Assembly: GCA_900550135.1 (NCBI GenBank)
Contig: URQO01000070.1
Span: 1 to 8,315, forward strand
Reading direction: 5' to 3'
Origin: an uncultured Eubacterium sp.
Lineage (GTDB): Bacteria > Bacillota > Clostridia > Lachnospirales > Lachnospiraceae
DNA: 8,315 nt
In this document: positions 7,078-8,315 of the stretch, one piece after another
How the letters are laid out: every line of letters begins with the position of its first letter
How positions within the stretch are numbered: the stretch's first letter is position 1
Notes under the pieces: generated by a model
Database searches by the model: none
The model's input: only the letters and a program-made list of their open reading frames with translations
Told to the model about the DNA's origin: nothing
Position numbers and translations under genes: made by a program

Positions 7078-7700
7078 TTAACATCCAACTTTCCATTCTG
7101 TCTGTTATGCCCGTCAATCAATGCCTTATTAATATCTGTTTCATACTTTCTCATTTCCACCTCTATTGGTGTTGGATCTTTTGATAGTTTTTTAGGTCCA
7201 AAATGGTTGTAGAATACAATAATTCCAACTCCAAGGCCTAAGGCATATCCTACTTCCAGTATTTCTTTTCCCATATTTTTGTTTCCGGTAAATAATTTGC
7301 ATATTTTTTCAAACATACCACCTATGGAAATATCATTGTTAAAAGACATAATGGAAAATCCGGCTCCGAAAAACAAAATTACACAAATCACAATGACCTT
7401 TATGATTTCGGATAATCTTCCCTGACTGTTTGCCTTTTTAAATTCCACAATACAGTCGGTCTCGCCAACACTTTGCGCGTCTACATTTTGAAACTCTTTG
7501 TCTACTATTTCAAATATTTTCATAATAGAAACAATGTATCTCTTTTTTCCATTAGAATCATCATTTAACAACTTTATGGAATTTAATTTGTCTACAATAT
7601 TTTTGTTTTTACATTCCAGTTTTGCCACATCCTTGATTGTTACGTAGTCATTTGTGACCTCTGCACATTGTTCTAATTTTATATATAATGTATCACTCAT
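7074..7700 (-). CDS. spoVAA: Stage V sporulation protein AA (SpoVAA)
   Basis: A 208-residue protein against about 206 in Bacillus. The N-terminal 95 or so residues are soluble, followed by two membrane segments at about 98-118 (IIKVIVICVILFFGAGFSIM) and 147-166 (EVGYALGLGVGIIVFYNHFG) and a C-terminal tail containing DPTPIEVEMRKYE (175-187), typical of the family. It is the first classical gene of the spoVA cluster and part of the inner-membrane complex handling dipicolinic acid. The ATG at 7700 lies 8 bases after the stop of the 39-codon gene upstream, and its ribosome site AGGGTGA overlaps that stop, so the two are probably translated together. The downstream neighbour spoVAB overlaps by 4 bases. 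Confidence 0.9.
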   Translation of the reverse strand: MSDTLYIKLEQCAEVTNDYVTIKDVAKLECKNKNIVDKLNSIKLLNDDSNGKKRYIVSIMKIFEIVDKEFQNVDAQSVGETDCIVEFKKANSQGRLSEIIKVIVICVILFFGAGFSIMSFNNDISIGGMFEKICKLFTGNKNMGKEILEVGYALGLGVGIIVFYNHFGPKKLSKDPTPIEVEMRKYETDINKALIDGHNRQNGKLDVK

Positions 7701-7708
7701 ATTTCACC

Positions 7709-7828
7709 CTATATTAATACTGCCACTTCTTTCTTTTCGTTTTCCTTGACCTTTGAGCAAACCGCAAATCCTGCAAATACAACTGCAGTAATAATTAATA
7801 GGACTACTACAACTTTAAAAATTTTCAT
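7709..7828 (-). CDS. 39-residue single-span membrane protein ahead of spoVAA
   Basis: I do not recognise this short gene. It starts at an ATG (7826-7828) with AGAGGTG a few bases before it and ends with TAG 8 bases ahead of spoVAA, whose ribosome site overlaps that stop. The protein starts MKIFK, has one strong hydrophobic span at about residues 6-23 (VVVVLLIITAVVFAGFAV), then a charged, Lys/Glu-rich tail (KVKENEKKE, 26-34) and ends VAVLI. It looks like a small bitopic membrane protein with the tail outside, or an uncleaved signal anchor. Cys24 does not fit a lipobox well (FAVC, no small residue before Cys). Its place as the first cistron after a sigma-F-like promoter suggests a forespore membrane role, possibly with the SpoVA complex; that role is inference from position only. 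Confidence 0.65.
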   Translation of the reverse strand: MKIFKVVVVLLIITAVVFAGFAVCSKVKENEKKEVAVLI

Positions 7829-7863
7829 AATGCACCTCTTTTTTATTTATCTAACAATATTTT

Positions 7864-7893
7864 CATTATTTCCAAAATAATATATATTATTAC
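7864..7893 (-). promoter_or_regulatory. Possible sigma-F-like promoter of the small gene and spoVAA-AB-AC
   Basis: On the minus strand GGAAATAATG (7864-7873) fits the Bacillus sigma-F -10 pattern GGNNAWAHTR at all positions. Fifteen bases upstream stands GTAAT (7889-7893), which matches only three of five positions of the -35 GYATA. The start would be near 7857, giving a leader of about 28 bases before the 39-codon gene. The -35 is weak, so this is tentative. Confidence 0.4.
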
Positions 7894-8054
7894 ATTTTTT
7901 ATATTTGTTTATATATATTTTTATCTTTTACAATATTTTTAATATTTGTTTTTTATTTTTATATTTATCTTTTACAATATTTTTTATATTTGTTTTTTAT
8001 TTTTATATTTATCTTTTACAACATTTTTATATCTGCTTTTTTAATTTTTCCAGT
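7879..8054 (-). repeat. 44-bp tandem repeats downstream of and into the sigF 3' end
   Basis: Four units with a 44-base period lie at 8011-8054, 7967-8010, 7923-7966 and 7879-7922. The two middle units differ at a single base; the first, which contains the sigF stop codon, and the last are degenerate. On the minus strand the middle units contain AAAAAACAAATATAA, which would read KKQI and stop or nearly so, just like the real end of sigF (AAAAAGCAGATATAA). The array therefore looks like repeated copying of the sigF 3' end. It is almost pure A/T, so some of the likeness of the outer units may be compositional. Confidence 0.65.
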
Positions 8055-8263
8055 ATTTTTTTTTCAAGCCTTGACACCTTAACCTGGGTAAGTCCCATTA
8101 TTTCAGCTATCTCCTGTTGAGTTTTGTTTTTAAAATATCTTAATACTATTACTTTTTCTTCTTCCTTTGTTAAAGATTCCAAAAGCTGTTTTATTAAAAT
8201 TTTGTCTACAATCATTTTTTCAGAATCTGTATGGTCAGGAAGAAAACTTCCAACAGTAGTAAA
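8027..8263 (-). CDS. sigF: RNA polymerase sigma-F, C-terminal part (frame broken upstream)
   Basis: The C-terminal part of a sporulation sigma factor containing region 4, the helix-turn-helix that contacts the -35. From VGSFLPDHTDSEKM it runs through LTKEEEKVIVLRYFKNKTQQEIAEIMGLTQVKVSRLEKKILEKLKKQI. The pattern TQ.EIAE..G.(S/T)QV.VSRLEKKIL is that of sigma-F, and alignment from memory to the Bacillus protein is continuous to its last residues. Position directly ahead of spoVA also fits spoIIAC. A full sigma-F has about 250 residues. Here the frame is open only back to 8263, because TAA stands at 8264-8266; an ATG at 8215 is internal to the domain and unlikely to be the true start. Either the gene is damaged or the contig end has errors. 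Sigma-G is the main alternative but fits the context and the QVKV motif less well. Confidence 0.75.
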   Translation of the reverse strand, partial: FTTVGSFLPDHTDSEKMIVDKILIKQLLESLTKEEEKVIVLRYFKNKTQQEIAEIMGLTQVKVSRLEKKILEKLKKQI

Positions 8264-8315
8264 TTAAAATATTTTATCCTTCTTTATTTGCTTTTCTTCC
8301 ACCCAACGGAATAGA

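Noticed and set aside
7755..7770. Lipoprotein signal in the 39-residue protein
   Set aside because: The residues before Cys24 (Phe-Ala-Val) do not fit the lipobox, and nothing but a short charged tail would follow.
7879..8054. CRISPR-like array
   Set aside because: The units are directly adjacent with no unique spacers and no cas genes are nearby.
7905..8120. 71-codon plus-strand frame rich in Phe, Ile and Tyr
   Set aside because: It is read through the A/T tandem repeats and the sigF complement; low complexity only.

Overview
The window looks like one contig of an AT-rich, spore-forming Firmicute, most likely a clostridium of the Lachnospiraceae type. That guess rests on the sporulation genes, the class III fructose-bisphosphatase, the style of the NADP-type glutamate dehydrogenase N-terminus and strong AGGAGG ribosome sites. 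It is an inference from protein resemblance; there is no rRNA or marker gene here to settle it. The first 46 bases are not genomic: they match the Illumina TruSeq/P5 adapter.

Layout, left to right: adapter (1-46); the 5' part of gdhA on the minus strand with a near-consensus vegetative promoter and three imperfect copies of a short upstream repeat; spoVAE and spoVAD (minus); a divergent intergenic region with a vegetative-type promoter for putP (plus) and a sigma-F-like promoter for spoVAD (minus); putP (plus); a 349-base convergent gap holding a strongly structured, pseudoknotted RNA-like element closed by a 20-bp stem that can also act as a two-way terminator; fbp (minus) with its own vegetative-type promoter; spoVAC, spoVAB and spoVAA (minus); a 39-codon membrane-protein gene just ahead of spoVAA (minus); an extremely A/T-rich tandem-repeat region; and the C-terminal part of a sporulation sigma factor, sigma-F by sequence and context (minus), whose frame is broken close to the window end.

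Functionally, sigma-F and the SpoVA proteins belong to forespore development: SpoVA proteins form the inner-membrane apparatus that moves dipicolinic acid and calcium into the spore and out at germination. The order sigF, spoVAA, AB, AC, AD, AE is the ancestral one, but here it is split between spoVAC and spoVAD by about 4.1 kb carrying putP, the structured element and fbp. Each half has a candidate forespore promoter. The housekeeping genes (proline uptake, gluconeogenesis, glutamate synthesis) have sigma-A-type promoters of their own.

The observations most worth following are the structured RNA-like element at 3796-3995, the operon split, the small unannotated membrane protein, and two tandem-repeat arrays that each appear to be serial duplications of the 3' end of a sporulation gene including its stop codon.
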